A stretch of DNA of 64,000 nt from Massilia eurypsychrophila (GTDB lineage Bacteria > Pseudomonadota > Gammaproteobacteria > Burkholderiales > Burkholderiaceae_D): contig NZ_PDOC01000009.1 in assembly GCF_002760655.1 (NCBI RefSeq), forward strand, positions 124,001 to 188,000, given 5' to 3'. Below the pieces are notes generated by a model. The model had not been told where the DNA came from. It did no database searches and saw nothing but the letters and a program-made list of their open reading frames with translations. Shown in pieces: positions 16,742 to 24,536 of this stretch (within the stretch, counting starts at the first letter, position 1; every line of letters starts with the position of its first letter). The position numbers were made by a program, and so were the translations under genes.

Positions 16742-17951
16742 GGATCGCCTCCACCGGCAGCATGCGCGCCGCGCGCGTGGCCGGCGTGACGGCCGCCACC
16801 AGTCCGGTCAAGGTCGCCAGCAGCGCAGCCAGCAAGTACAGCTTGGCGTTGATATCGACCGGAAACAGCGGCGTGCCGTCCGGGCTGCGCGCGATCAGGC
16901 GCCAGCCGGCCGACAGCAGCGTCGCCAGCGCCGAGCCCGACAACGAACCGAGCAGCCCGACCATCGCGCCTTGCAGCAGGAACACGCGCATGATCTGCCC
17001 GCGCGAGCCGCCCATCGCGCGCAGGATGCCGATCTCCTTCGAGCGCTGCACCACCGACACCACCAGCACGCTGGCGATGCCGGCCGCCACCGACAGGCCG
17101 ATGAACAGGCGGATCATGCCGATCGTGAAGCGCTGCGCATTGAGCGCGAGGAAGAACTCGTTGTTGGTGGCGATCCAGCTGAGCGCCTCGAGGCCGGTCT
17201 GGCCGGCGATCGACTGCGCCACCAGCTCGGCGTCGAACGGCTCCGGCACCGTCAGGTTGATGCTGGAGGCGCCGCCGGTGCGGTGCAGCAGGCTTTGCGC
17301 CGTCGACAGCACGACGAAGGTGGCGCGCTGGTTGGCGCTGCGGCTGCCGAGGTCGACGATGGCGCTGATGTTCAGCGTGGCCGTGCCGCCGACCGACGTG
17401 ACCAGGCGCAGCTTGTCGCCGACGCCAACGCCCAGGTCGGTGGCCAGCTGCTTGCCGATCAGCACATCGGAACTCGTCATGCGGTAGCTGCCGGCAACAA
17501 TCTTGTCCGGCAGCGGCACGATGCGCGCGTACTGCTCCGGCTCGATGCCGGTCAGCGAGATGGCCTGGCCGGTCTCGCCGCGCACCGCGAACGCCGGCCC
17601 GCTGACGGTGACGGCGACGGCGACGATGTCGCTGCGCACCAGCATCTCGTCGCGCACCTTCTGCCACTGGTCGATGTTGTCGGGGCGCTGCGGCGGCGTT
17701 TGCACGATCGCCAGCGGCGACTGGCCGGGCTCCGGCTCGCGCAATACCCGCGCCGCGTCTTTCGGGCGCTCGAGCACGATGTGCGGCTGCGCGCTGAGCA
17801 CGCGCCGGATCAGGTTGCCCTGCATGCCTTCCAGCAGTGCCGACATGAACACGATCACCGCCACCCCGATCGCCGCGCCGATGATGATGAACACCGACTG
17901 CATGCGCCCTTCGCGCAAGAAGCGGATGGCGGCGATCCATTCGAACGGCAT
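16734..17951 (-). CDS. ABC transporter permease, FtsX/MacB/LolCE type
   Basis: 405 residues. The first membrane segment is near residues 19-40 ([20 protein letters not shown]). A large periplasmic domain of about 230 residues follows, then three C-terminal membrane segments of an FtsX domain ([20 protein letters not shown], then [13 protein letters not shown], the usual coupling-helix region). In MacB the ATPase is fused to this protein; here it is a separate gene. The adaptor gene lies 4 bases upstream and the ATPase gene overlaps downstream. The substrate could be a lipoprotein, peptide or macrolide-like molecule; nothing in the sequence decides. Confidence 0.9.
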
Positions 17952-17955
17952 CGCC

Positions 17956-19311
17956 TCATCCTCCGGCCGCCGGCGCCGCGCTGTTGCCGGCCCGCCCAGC
18001 TGCGGCCGGCGCGCCGCGCATTCCGTTGGCGCCGTTGCTGCCGTTGCCGCCGTCGCCGCCGTTGCCGCCGTTCGCCGCCGCCACCGCGGTAACCGGGCGC
18101 ACCCGCGTCCCTTCGGCCAGCGCCGCGCCGGCAGCCGGCGCCACCAGATCGCCCGGCTGCAGCCCGGCGACGATCTCGGTGTTGCCGCCGCCGCTGGCCC
18201 CCAGCTTCACCGGCTGGCGCCGCAGCCGCCCGCCGGCCACCTTCAGTACCCACGGCGAGCTGCCGGCCGTGTCGTGCAGCGTTTCGGTCGGCAGCACCAC
18301 CGCGTTGGGGCGCCGCGCCACCTCGACGTCGACCGACACCGTCATGTCCTGGCGCAGGTAGGGTGGCGGGCGCGGCACGTCGAACTTCACTTCCAGCGAG
18401 CCGCGCTGCGGATCGACCGCCGGGTTGACATAGGCCAGCACGGCGCCGAAGCGGCGCGCCGGATACGCGTCCGCCGACGCCAGCGCCGCCTGGCCAAGGT
18501 GCAGCAGCGCGATGTTCTTCTCGTCGATCTGCACCACCAGCTGGGTGCGGCCGGCCGGCGACAGCACCATCAGCACCTTGCCCGGCTGGACCACGTCGCC
18601 GCGTTCGGCCGCGCGCGCGATCAGCACGCCGTCGGCCGGCGCCGTGATGGTGGTGTAGCCCAGCCGCGCCTCGACCAGCCGCAGCGCCGCGCGCGATTGC
18701 GCCAGCGCCGCCTGCGCCATCAGCAGGTCGCTGCCCTGGTCGCCCATGCTGCGCGCCTGGAGGCGCGCGCTGGCCGCCTCGCTGTCGGCCACCTGCAGGT
18801 TGCGCTCGGCCTCGTCGAGCGCCGCCTGGCCGACAAAGCCGCGCGCGAACAGCTCCTTGCTGCGGGCGAACTGGCGCCGCACCGTGAACAGGTTCGCGTC
18901 CGCCTGGCGCCGTGCCTGTTGCGCCACCGGCAGGCCGACGTCGCGCACCTGCTGCAGGCGCGCGCTGGCCTGGCCGACCGCGGCGCGCGCCTGTTCCACC
19001 GCGGCGGCCGCCTCGCCATGGTCGAGTTCGATCAGCACTTGGCCCGCCTTTACCGCCTGTCCCTCGGCCACGGGAATCGCCGCGACGGCGCCGGTGACCT
19101 GGCTGCCAATTTCGATGCGCAGCGGCGTTTCGACGCGCCCGCTCGCCACCACCGTTTGCAGCAGCTCGCGCCGCTCCACCGGATACACCTTCAGCTCGGC
19201 GCCGAACAGCAGCGCGCGCGCCGCGTATGCGGCGCCCAGCAGCGCTGCCACGGCCAGCGCCGCGGCCAGCCAATGTTGCTTCACCTTGCTCAGTGCATCG
19301 CGGATGGGCAT
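17956..19311 (-). CDS. Periplasmic adaptor of ABC/RND-type exporter (MacA-like, HlyD family)
   Basis: 451 residues. An N-terminal membrane anchor (WLAAALAVAALLGAAYAARA) is followed by biotinyl-lipoyl-like halves (GSQVTGAVAAIPVAEGQAVK and ITAPADGVLIARAAERGDVV) flanking a long alpha-hairpin rich in Ala and Gln, then beta-barrel and membrane-proximal domains. It should bridge the permease to an outer-membrane channel; no TolC-like gene is in the window. The C-terminal 45 residues are unusual: a Gly/Asn/Ala low-complexity tail (GGNGGDGGNGSNGANG) encoded by GC-rich triplet repeats. First gene of the operon with the permease and ATPase. Confidence 0.9.
   Translation of the reverse strand: MPIRDALSKVKQHWLAAALAVAALLGAAYAARALLFGAELKVYPVERRELLQTVVASGRVETPLRIEIGSQVTGAVAAIPVAEGQAVKAGQVLIELDHGEAAAAVEQARAAVGQASARLQQVRDVGLPVAQQARRQADANLFTVRRQFARSKELFARGFVGQAALDEAERNLQVADSEAASARLQARSMGDQGSDLLMAQAALAQSRAALRLVEARLGYTTITAPADGVLIARAAERGDVVQPGKVLMVLSPAGRTQLVVQIDEKNIALLHLGQAALASADAYPARRFGAVLAYVNPAVDPQRGSLEVKFDVPRPPPYLRQDMTVSVDVEVARRPNAVVLPTETLHDTAGSSPWVLKVAGGRLRRQPVKLGASGGGNTEIVAGLQPGDLVAPAAGAALAEGTRVRPVTAVAAANGGNGGDGGNGSNGANGMRGAPAAAGRAGNSAAPAAGG
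18023..18092 (-). repeat. GCC/GTT-type triplet repeat tract in the adaptor gene
   Basis: Imperfect tandem repeats of the 9-mer GTTGCCGCC (plus strand) encode the Gly/Asn-rich tail of the MacA-like protein. All period changes seen are multiples of three, so the frame is kept. It could vary in length by slippage. Confidence 0.7.
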
Positions 19312-19500
19312 CCCTCAGTGTGGCGGCGCGCCTCTGGATTTCCGTTGAGGTGTATCAAATTCGCCGGGCTGTCGCGTTGCCGGTTTTTGCCGCGCGGCTA
19401 GCGGGCGCTCGGCCTTGTTCATGAAAGCTAAACTGAAGCAGGTGCAGATCCGTCCTGCTGCGTTATGACACATTGCAGCGATCGAACAGCACCGCAGAAA

Positions 19501-19536
19501 ATTAATGTCATCCTCTTTCGCGAGGATGACGTTAAT
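19501..19536. repeat. Palindrome of the GTCATCCTC family in a divergent intergenic gap
   Basis: Arms of 15 bases (19501-19515 and 19522-19536) with one mismatch around a 6-base loop; the core is GTCATCCTC...GAGGATGAC. It lies in the 285-base gap between the adaptor gene (minus strand) and the DUF4142 gene (plus strand), 60 bases before the latter. Related palindromes occur at 31841-31865 and 41872-41900. With divergent neighbours it is unlikely to be a terminator for either. Confidence 0.75.
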
Positions 19537-19596
19537 GGAGGGGGTAAGGCGTTCTTGATCTTGTGATGACATTTCAACTTTTTCCAGGAGAACGAC

Positions 19597-20232
19597 ATGC
19601 GAATGAACCCAGTTCTGAAAACCCTGCTGAGCGTTGCGGCCGTCTCCGCCATGCTGGGCGCGGCGACTGTCGGCGCGCAGACCGCTCCGGCCACGGGCCA
19701 GATGCCGGCGGCAACCGGTGGCGCTGCCGCCACCACCGGCACCGCGCTCAGCAAAGCCGACCAGAAAATCCTGATGGATATGGCCGCCGGCAACATGGCG
19801 GAAATCGAAATTGCCAAGCTGGCCGACAGCAAGAGCCAGAACGACCAGGTCAAGACTTACGCCCGGCAAATGATCGACGACCACACCAAGGCGCTGACCG
19901 AGATCCAGCAGCTCGCCAGCACCAAGGCGGTGACCTTGCCGACCGCGCTCGACAAGAAGCACCAGGCCATGGCCGACAAGCTCGGCGCGCTGTCCGGCGA
20001 TGCCTTCGACAAGGCCTACATGCGCCAGGCCGGTGTCGACGACCATAAAAAGATGCACGGCATGCTCAACTCCGCCCAGAAAAAGGCCAAGGACCCCGAC
20101 ATCAAGGCGCTGGCTGCCCGGCTCCAGCCAACCGTGGAGCAGCACCTGAAGGCGGCCCAGCAAATGAAGCCGGGCAAGGCCGCCGACACCAAAGGCAAGG
20201 CGCCGGCCGCCGCCGGCGCCAGCACGTCGTAA
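19597..20232 (+). CDS. Secreted DUF4142 protein (ferritin-like helical bundle)
   Basis: 211 residues. A signal peptide (LKTLLSVAAVSAMLGAATVGAQT) precedes a low-complexity T/A/G linker. A predicted four-helix DUF4142 region follows, with KADQKILMDMAAGNMAEIEI and TYARQMIDDHTKALTEIQQL, and ends in KPGKAADTKGKAPAAAGAS. The CCAGGAGAA before the ATG at 19597 supports the start; a second ATG lies two codons later. DUF4142 proteins are periplasmic and of unknown function; some are induced by stress (family knowledge). It appears monocistronic, with a hairpin after the stop. Confidence 0.85.
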   Translation: MRMNPVLKTLLSVAAVSAMLGAATVGAQTAPATGQMPAATGGAAATTGTALSKADQKILMDMAAGNMAEIEIAKLADSKSQNDQVKTYARQMIDDHTKALTEIQQLASTKAVTLPTALDKKHQAMADKLGALSGDAFDKAYMRQAGVDDHKKMHGMLNSAQKKAKDPDIKALAARLQPTVEQHLKAAQQMKPGKAADTKGKAPAAAGASTS

Positions 20233-20252
20233 GCCATCCCCCGGCGCATTCT

Positions 20253-20288
20253 TCAGGGACAGGCCGCGCCCCGTCGGCCTGTCCCTGA
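20253..20288 (+). terminator. Strong hairpin after the DUF4142 gene (no T-run)
   Basis: Perfect 13-bp arms (TCAGGGACAGGCC at 20253-20265 and its complement at 20276-20288) around a 10-base loop. There is no following T tract, so it may be a terminator of poor class, an mRNA-stabilising hairpin, or a repeat. Confidence 0.5.
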
Positions 20289-20456
20289 TGGCGGTCGGAC
20301 CGCGCCGCGGCGCTGACCCGACACGCCAGCCGCGTCTCGTTGTTGCCTTGCGCCAATGTTTGCGTAATTGCTGGCAGACACGCAAATGTGTGAAATAATG
20401 ATGCACACCGGCATCATCTTCACCGGTCGCGGCAGGGTGTTTGAACGGGGACTTCA

Positions 20457-23303
20457 TTGCTTCAAATGTTGGTACTGGACGAGGAACTGGCGACGTGCGA
20501 GGCGCAACTGGCGACCTTGCAGGGATCGGCGCGCCTGGCGCCGCTGGTCAACGTCATCTGGCACCTGCGCCAGCGCGACCCGGCGCGTGCCCAGCGCCTA
20601 GCGCACGAAGCGGCGCCGCTTGCCGCCGCGCTGCCCGACGCCGAGCGCGCCCCGCTCGAAGCGCGCCTGGCGCTGGTGCGCGCCGAAGCGGTCTGGCTCG
20701 CCGGCGACCTTGACGGCGCGCGCGCGCTCGCCGCCGCTGTCCTGCACAGCTTCGAACAACACGCCGACTGGACCGGCTGCGCCGACGGCAACTGGCTGCG
20801 CGCCTGGATCGACGTCGACGCCGGCAACCTGGCCGACAGCGACACCGCGATCACGCTGGCGGCCGACTATGCGCGCCGCGCCGGCTGCGTCGTGCGGGTC
20901 GACATCTGCGACGCCGCCGCCGCGCTGTTCGCCGTGTTTCGCGACGTCCACGCCGCCGAGCTGCGCTGGGGCCAGCGCTTCGACCGCAACGCGCCCGGCG
21001 TCCACTCGGCCGCGCGCGGCTGGATCGACGACTACCTCGGCATCAGCGCCTTCCAGGCCAGCGATTTCGGCCGCGCCATCAGCCTGATGATGGGCAGCTT
21101 CGAAACCGCGCTGGCCACCGGCCAGGTGCGCCGCGCGGTCAACCTCGCCACCAATATCGGCAACGGCTTCACCAGCCTGAATGCCCACAACGCCGCGCTC
21201 GAATGGATGCAGCGCGGGCTCGACCTGGCGCGCCCGGGCGGCTGGCCGATGAGCGAGGGGCTGGCGCTGATGCAGACTGCCGAAACGCTGCGCCAGCTCG
21301 GCCAGCGCGATGCCGCCCAGCAGCTGCTGCACGAAGCGCTCGCTGCGCTGGCGCCACTGGCCAGCTCGCGCGCCTACGCCGTTGCCCTCGAATACCAGGG
21401 CGACCTGGCAATCGACTGCGGCGACTACGCCGCCGCCCTCGACAGCTTTGCTCGCCTCGAAGTGCGCGGCCAGGCACTGTGCCAGGCCGATTTCCACTGC
21501 GCCGCGCGGCGTGGCCAGGCCGATGCGCTGTCGCGCCTGGGCCGCCCGCAGGAAGCGCTGGCGATGGCCGAATCGTCGCTGGCGCTGGCGCACGAGCACC
21601 GCGACGCCTACAACCACATCGCCGCGCTGCGCGTGCTGGCCGAAATCCACGCACGCCATGCGCTGCCGGTGCCGGCGCCGCGCGATGCGCCCAACGCCGC
21701 GCTGCACTACTTGCAGCAGGTGCTCACGGTGGCCGCCACCATTGACGGCTACACCGTGCCGGCCGCGCTGCTCGACGCCGTCGCCCGCGAATACGCCGGT
21801 GCCGGCGACTACGCCGCCGCCTACCAGGCGTCGATGCGCGCCGGCGCCGCGCGCGAAACCACCCACGGCACCGAAGCGACCAACCGCGCCATCGCGATGC
21901 GCGTGCAATACCAGACCGAGCGCGCCCAGGCCGAAGGCGAGCACCATCGGCAACTGGCCGCCGCCGAAGCGCGCCGCGCCGAAGCGCTGCAGCAGATCAG
22001 CGCCACGCTCGAACACCTGTCGGCCATCGGCCAGGAGATCACCACCCACCTCGACGCCGCCGCCGTGTTCCGCGCGCTCGACCGCCACGTCCACGGCCTG
22101 CTCGACGCCATCCATTTTTCGGTGTTCCTGATCGACGCCGACGGCGTCGCCATGCGCTGCGCTTTCGGCATCGAGGCCGGCAAGCCGCTGCCGCCGATCT
22201 GCGTGGCGCTGTCCGACCCGAACGCCAATTCGGCCCGCTGCGTGCGCGAGCGGCGCGAAATCATGGTCGACGCCGACCCGCAAGCGTGCGCGCCGTTCCT
22301 GATCCCCGGCACCGAGCCGACCCTCTCCCAGCTGTTCGCGCCGCTGCAGGTGGGCGACCGCGTGCTCGGCGCGATGACGGTGCAGTCGCGGCAGCGCAAC
22401 GCCTACGGCGAGCGCGATCGGCTGATCTTCCGCACCTTGTGTGCCTACGGCGCCATTGCCCTCGACAACGCCAACGCCTACCGCCAGGTGGCCGCCACCT
22501 TGCGAGCGCTCAGCGCCACTCAGGACCAGCTGCTGGAAAAAAACCTCGAACTCGAACAGGCCTACCAGGCGCTAGAGGAAGTGAGCCTGACCGACCAGTT
22601 GACCGGCCTGCGCAACCGCCGCTTCTTCCTGCAGCACGTCGACGCCGACGTCGCCATGAGCCTGCGCCGCCACGACGAACCGCTGCGCCAGGCCGAGCGC
22701 GATGCCGCGTCGGACAAGGACCTGGTGTTCTTCATGGTCGACCTCGACCACTTCAAGGAAGTCAACGATCGCCACGGCCATGCCGGCGGCGACGCGGTGC
22801 TGGTGCAGATGCAGGAGCGGCTGCGCGAAGTGTTTCGCGAGTCCGACTACTTGATCCGCTGGGGCGGCGAAGAATTCCTCGTGCTGGCGCGCGCCACCAA
22901 CCGCGACGACGCCAAGGCGGTGGCCGAGCGGATCCGCCTGGCCGTGGCCGACCGCGAGTTCGTGCTGCCTGACGGCAGCCGCCTGTCGAAGACCTGTTCG
23001 ATCGGCTTTGCCTGCTTCCCGTTCCTGCCAAGCCAGCCGCGCCTGCTTAGCTGGTCGGAAGTGGTGGAGCTGGCCGACCAGGGCCTGTACCTGGCCAAGC
23101 GCTCCGGGCGCAATGCGTGGGCCGCGGTGTACGGCACCGACAGCACCTGCGGCGAAGGCCTGTTCCCGCGCCTGATGCAGCACCTCGACCAGGCGCTGGC
23201 CGATGGCGAGGTCACGCTCGTCACCAGCCTGCAGCATCCGGTGCTGCCGGCCGGTCCCAAGAAGCGCCGCCTCGGCCTGGCCGCCGGCCAAGTCACTTCG
23301 TAG
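20457..23303 (+). CDS. Diguanylate cyclase with large TPR-like helical N-terminus and GAF domain
   Basis: 948 residues. Residues 1 to about 490 are all-helical with TPR-like periodicity (for example RQLGQRDAAQQLLHEALAAL and RLGRPQEALAMAESSLALA). A coiled coil and a GAF domain (about 525-690) follow, then a second coiled coil and a GGDEF domain with DQLTGLRNRRFF and the active-site variant GGEEF at 803-807. A RESD inhibitory site lies five residues before it. It should synthesise c-di-GMP in the cytoplasm with product inhibition. The start is probably TTG at 20457, with GGGGA six bases upstream; an ATG three codons later is the alternative. The helical part probably binds a protein or ligand (inference). 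Confidence 0.9.
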   Translation: MLQMLVLDEELATCEAQLATLQGSARLAPLVNVIWHLRQRDPARAQRLAHEAAPLAAALPDAERAPLEARLALVRAEAVWLAGDLDGARALAAAVLHSFEQHADWTGCADGNWLRAWIDVDAGNLADSDTAITLAADYARRAGCVVRVDICDAAAALFAVFRDVHAAELRWGQRFDRNAPGVHSAARGWIDDYLGISAFQASDFGRAISLMMGSFETALATGQVRRAVNLATNIGNGFTSLNAHNAALEWMQRGLDLARPGGWPMSEGLALMQTAETLRQLGQRDAAQQLLHEALAALAPLASSRAYAVALEYQGDLAIDCGDYAAALDSFARLEVRGQALCQADFHCAARRGQADALSRLGRPQEALAMAESSLALAHEHRDAYNHIAALRVLAEIHARHALPVPAPRDAPNAALHYLQQVLTVAATIDGYTVPAALLDAVAREYAGAGDYAAAYQASMRAGAARETTHGTEATNRAIAMRVQYQTERAQAEGEHHRQLAAAEARRAEALQQISATLEHLSAIGQEITTHLDAAAVFRALDRHVHGLLDAIHFSVFLIDADGVAMRCAFGIEAGKPLPPICVALSDPNANSARCVRERREIMVDADPQACAPFLIPGTEPTLSQLFAPLQVGDRVLGAMTVQSRQRNAYGERDRLIFRTLCAYGAIALDNANAYRQVAATLRALSATQDQLLEKNLELEQAYQALEEVSLTDQLTGLRNRRFFLQHVDADVAMSLRRHDEPLRQAERDAASDKDLVFFMVDLDHFKEVNDRHGHAGGDAVLVQMQERLREVFRESDYLIRWGGEEFLVLARATNRDDAKAVAERIRLAVADREFVLPDGSRLSKTCSIGFACFPFLPSQPRLLSWSEVVELADQGLYLAKRSGRNAWAAVYGTDSTCGEGLFPRLMQHLDQALADGEVTLVTSLQHPVLPAGPKKRRLGLAAGQVTS

Positions 23304-23304
23304 A

Positions 23305-23913
23305 CTACGGCAGCTGCGCCATCAACGGCGCCAGCGCGGCGCAGTCGCCTGCCACCGCGGCGCGGTCGGCCGGCGGGCGGTTCTGGCTCAGCTTCCATTT
23401 GCCATCTAGCCGGTCGAGCGGAATCTCGATGCCGACGATCGCCTTCAACGTGCTGGCGAGGTAGTCGGCCGGCGCGTCGGCCACCGCCCACGGCGCCGCG
23501 CGCGGCGCTTCATGGCGCGCCGTCAGGCGTTCGAGCAGCGCCAGCAGCCATGCCGGGTCATCGATCGCACGCAGCAAGCCGTGCGCATGCACCACCGCGT
23601 AATTCCAGGTCGGCACCACCTTGCCGCTGACCGGCTTCTCCTGGTACAGCGACGGCGAGACGTAGGCCGACGGCCCCTGGAACACCACCAGCGCGCCGGC
23701 GCCGGCCTGGCGCCACAGCGGATTGGCGCGCGCGACGTGGGCGCGCAGCGTGCCGTGCGGCGCCGCGGCGCTCGGCGCGCCGATCTCGAACGGGATATGG
23801 TCGGCCACCAGGCCGTCCGCCGTCTGCATCACCAGGGTGCCCAGTGGATGCGCCTCGATCAGCGCGTGCAGCGTGTCGGTGCGGGTTTCTGCGAAATGGG
23901 AAGGTGAGTACAT
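23305..23913 (-). CDS. FMN-binding negative transcriptional regulator, PaiB family
   Basis: 202 residues from the ATG at 23913 (MYSPSHFAETRTD), the usual PaiB-type start; a TTG five codons upstream is the alternative. The split-barrel flavin-binding fold shows in LGTLVMQTADGLVADHIPF and WNYAVVHAHGLLRAI. The family is named for B. subtilis PaiB, a repressor of protease and sporulation genes, though most members are probably flavoproteins of unknown role (family knowledge). It is transcribed divergently from tag, 55 bases away, and converges with the diguanylate cyclase gene, leaving one base between the stops. Confidence 0.88.
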   Translation of the reverse strand: MYSPSHFAETRTDTLHALIEAHPLGTLVMQTADGLVADHIPFEIGAPSAAAPHGTLRAHVARANPLWRQAGAGALVVFQGPSAYVSPSLYQEKPVSGKVVPTWNYAVVHAHGLLRAIDDPAWLLALLERLTARHEAPRAAPWAVADAPADYLASTLKAIVGIEIPLDRLDGKWKLSQNRPPADRAAVAGDCAALAPLMAQLP

Positions 23914-23968
23914 GGTCGCCGCCGTCAATGTGATGCTCGCTATCTTACCGCGATGTATACTTCACCGC

Positions 23969-24532
23969 ATGAACCAGACCCGCTGCAGCTGGGCCAATAT
24001 GGCCAACCCCCGTTATCTCGCCTACCACGACCACGAGTGGGGCGTGCCGTGCCACGACGAGAACACCCTGTTCGAGATGCTCAACCTGGAAGGCGCGCAG
24101 GCGGGCCTGAGCTGGGAGACGATCCTCAACAAGCGCGCCAACTACCGCGCCGCCTTCGACGGCTGGGACGCCGAAATCATCGCCCGCTACGACGCCGCCA
24201 AGGTCGCCGCGCTGCTGGCCGATGCAGGCATCGTGCGCAACCGCCTGAAGGTGGCGGCCACCATCACCAATGCCCAGGCCTACCTGCGCCTGCGCGACGA
24301 AGGCCTCACGCTCGACTGCTACCTGTGGGCGTTTGTCGATAACGCGCCGATCGTCAACCACTGGCCGAGCGGCGCGCGGCCGGCCAAGACCGAGCTGTCC
24401 GACCGCCTCTCGAAGGACCTGTTAAAACGCGGCTTCAAGTTCGTCGGCTCGACCATCGTGTATGCCTACATGCAGGGCATCGGCATGGTCGACGACCACG
24501 ACGAGGCCTGCTTCAAGCGCGCGTCGCGCTGA
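23969..24532 (+). CDS. tag: DNA-3-methyladenine glycosylase I
   Basis: 187 residues from the ATG at 23969. Matches the Tag family over its whole length: RCSWANMANPRYLAYHDHEW holds the Zn Cys and His, EGAQAGLSWETIL carries the catalytic region, RGFKFVGSTIVYAYMQ follows, and C-terminal DDHDEACF supplies the second Zn His/Cys pair. It excises 3-methyladenine from alkylated DNA. The mnmC-like gene starts 4 bases after its stop, so the two share a transcript. Confidence 0.95.
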   Translation: MNQTRCSWANMANPRYLAYHDHEWGVPCHDENTLFEMLNLEGAQAGLSWETILNKRANYRAAFDGWDAEIIARYDAAKVAALLADAGIVRNRLKVAATITNAQAYLRLRDEGLTLDCYLWAFVDNAPIVNHWPSGARPAKTELSDRLSKDLLKRGFKFVGSTIVYAYMQGIGMVDDHDEACFKRASR

Positions 24533-24536
24533 CGCG

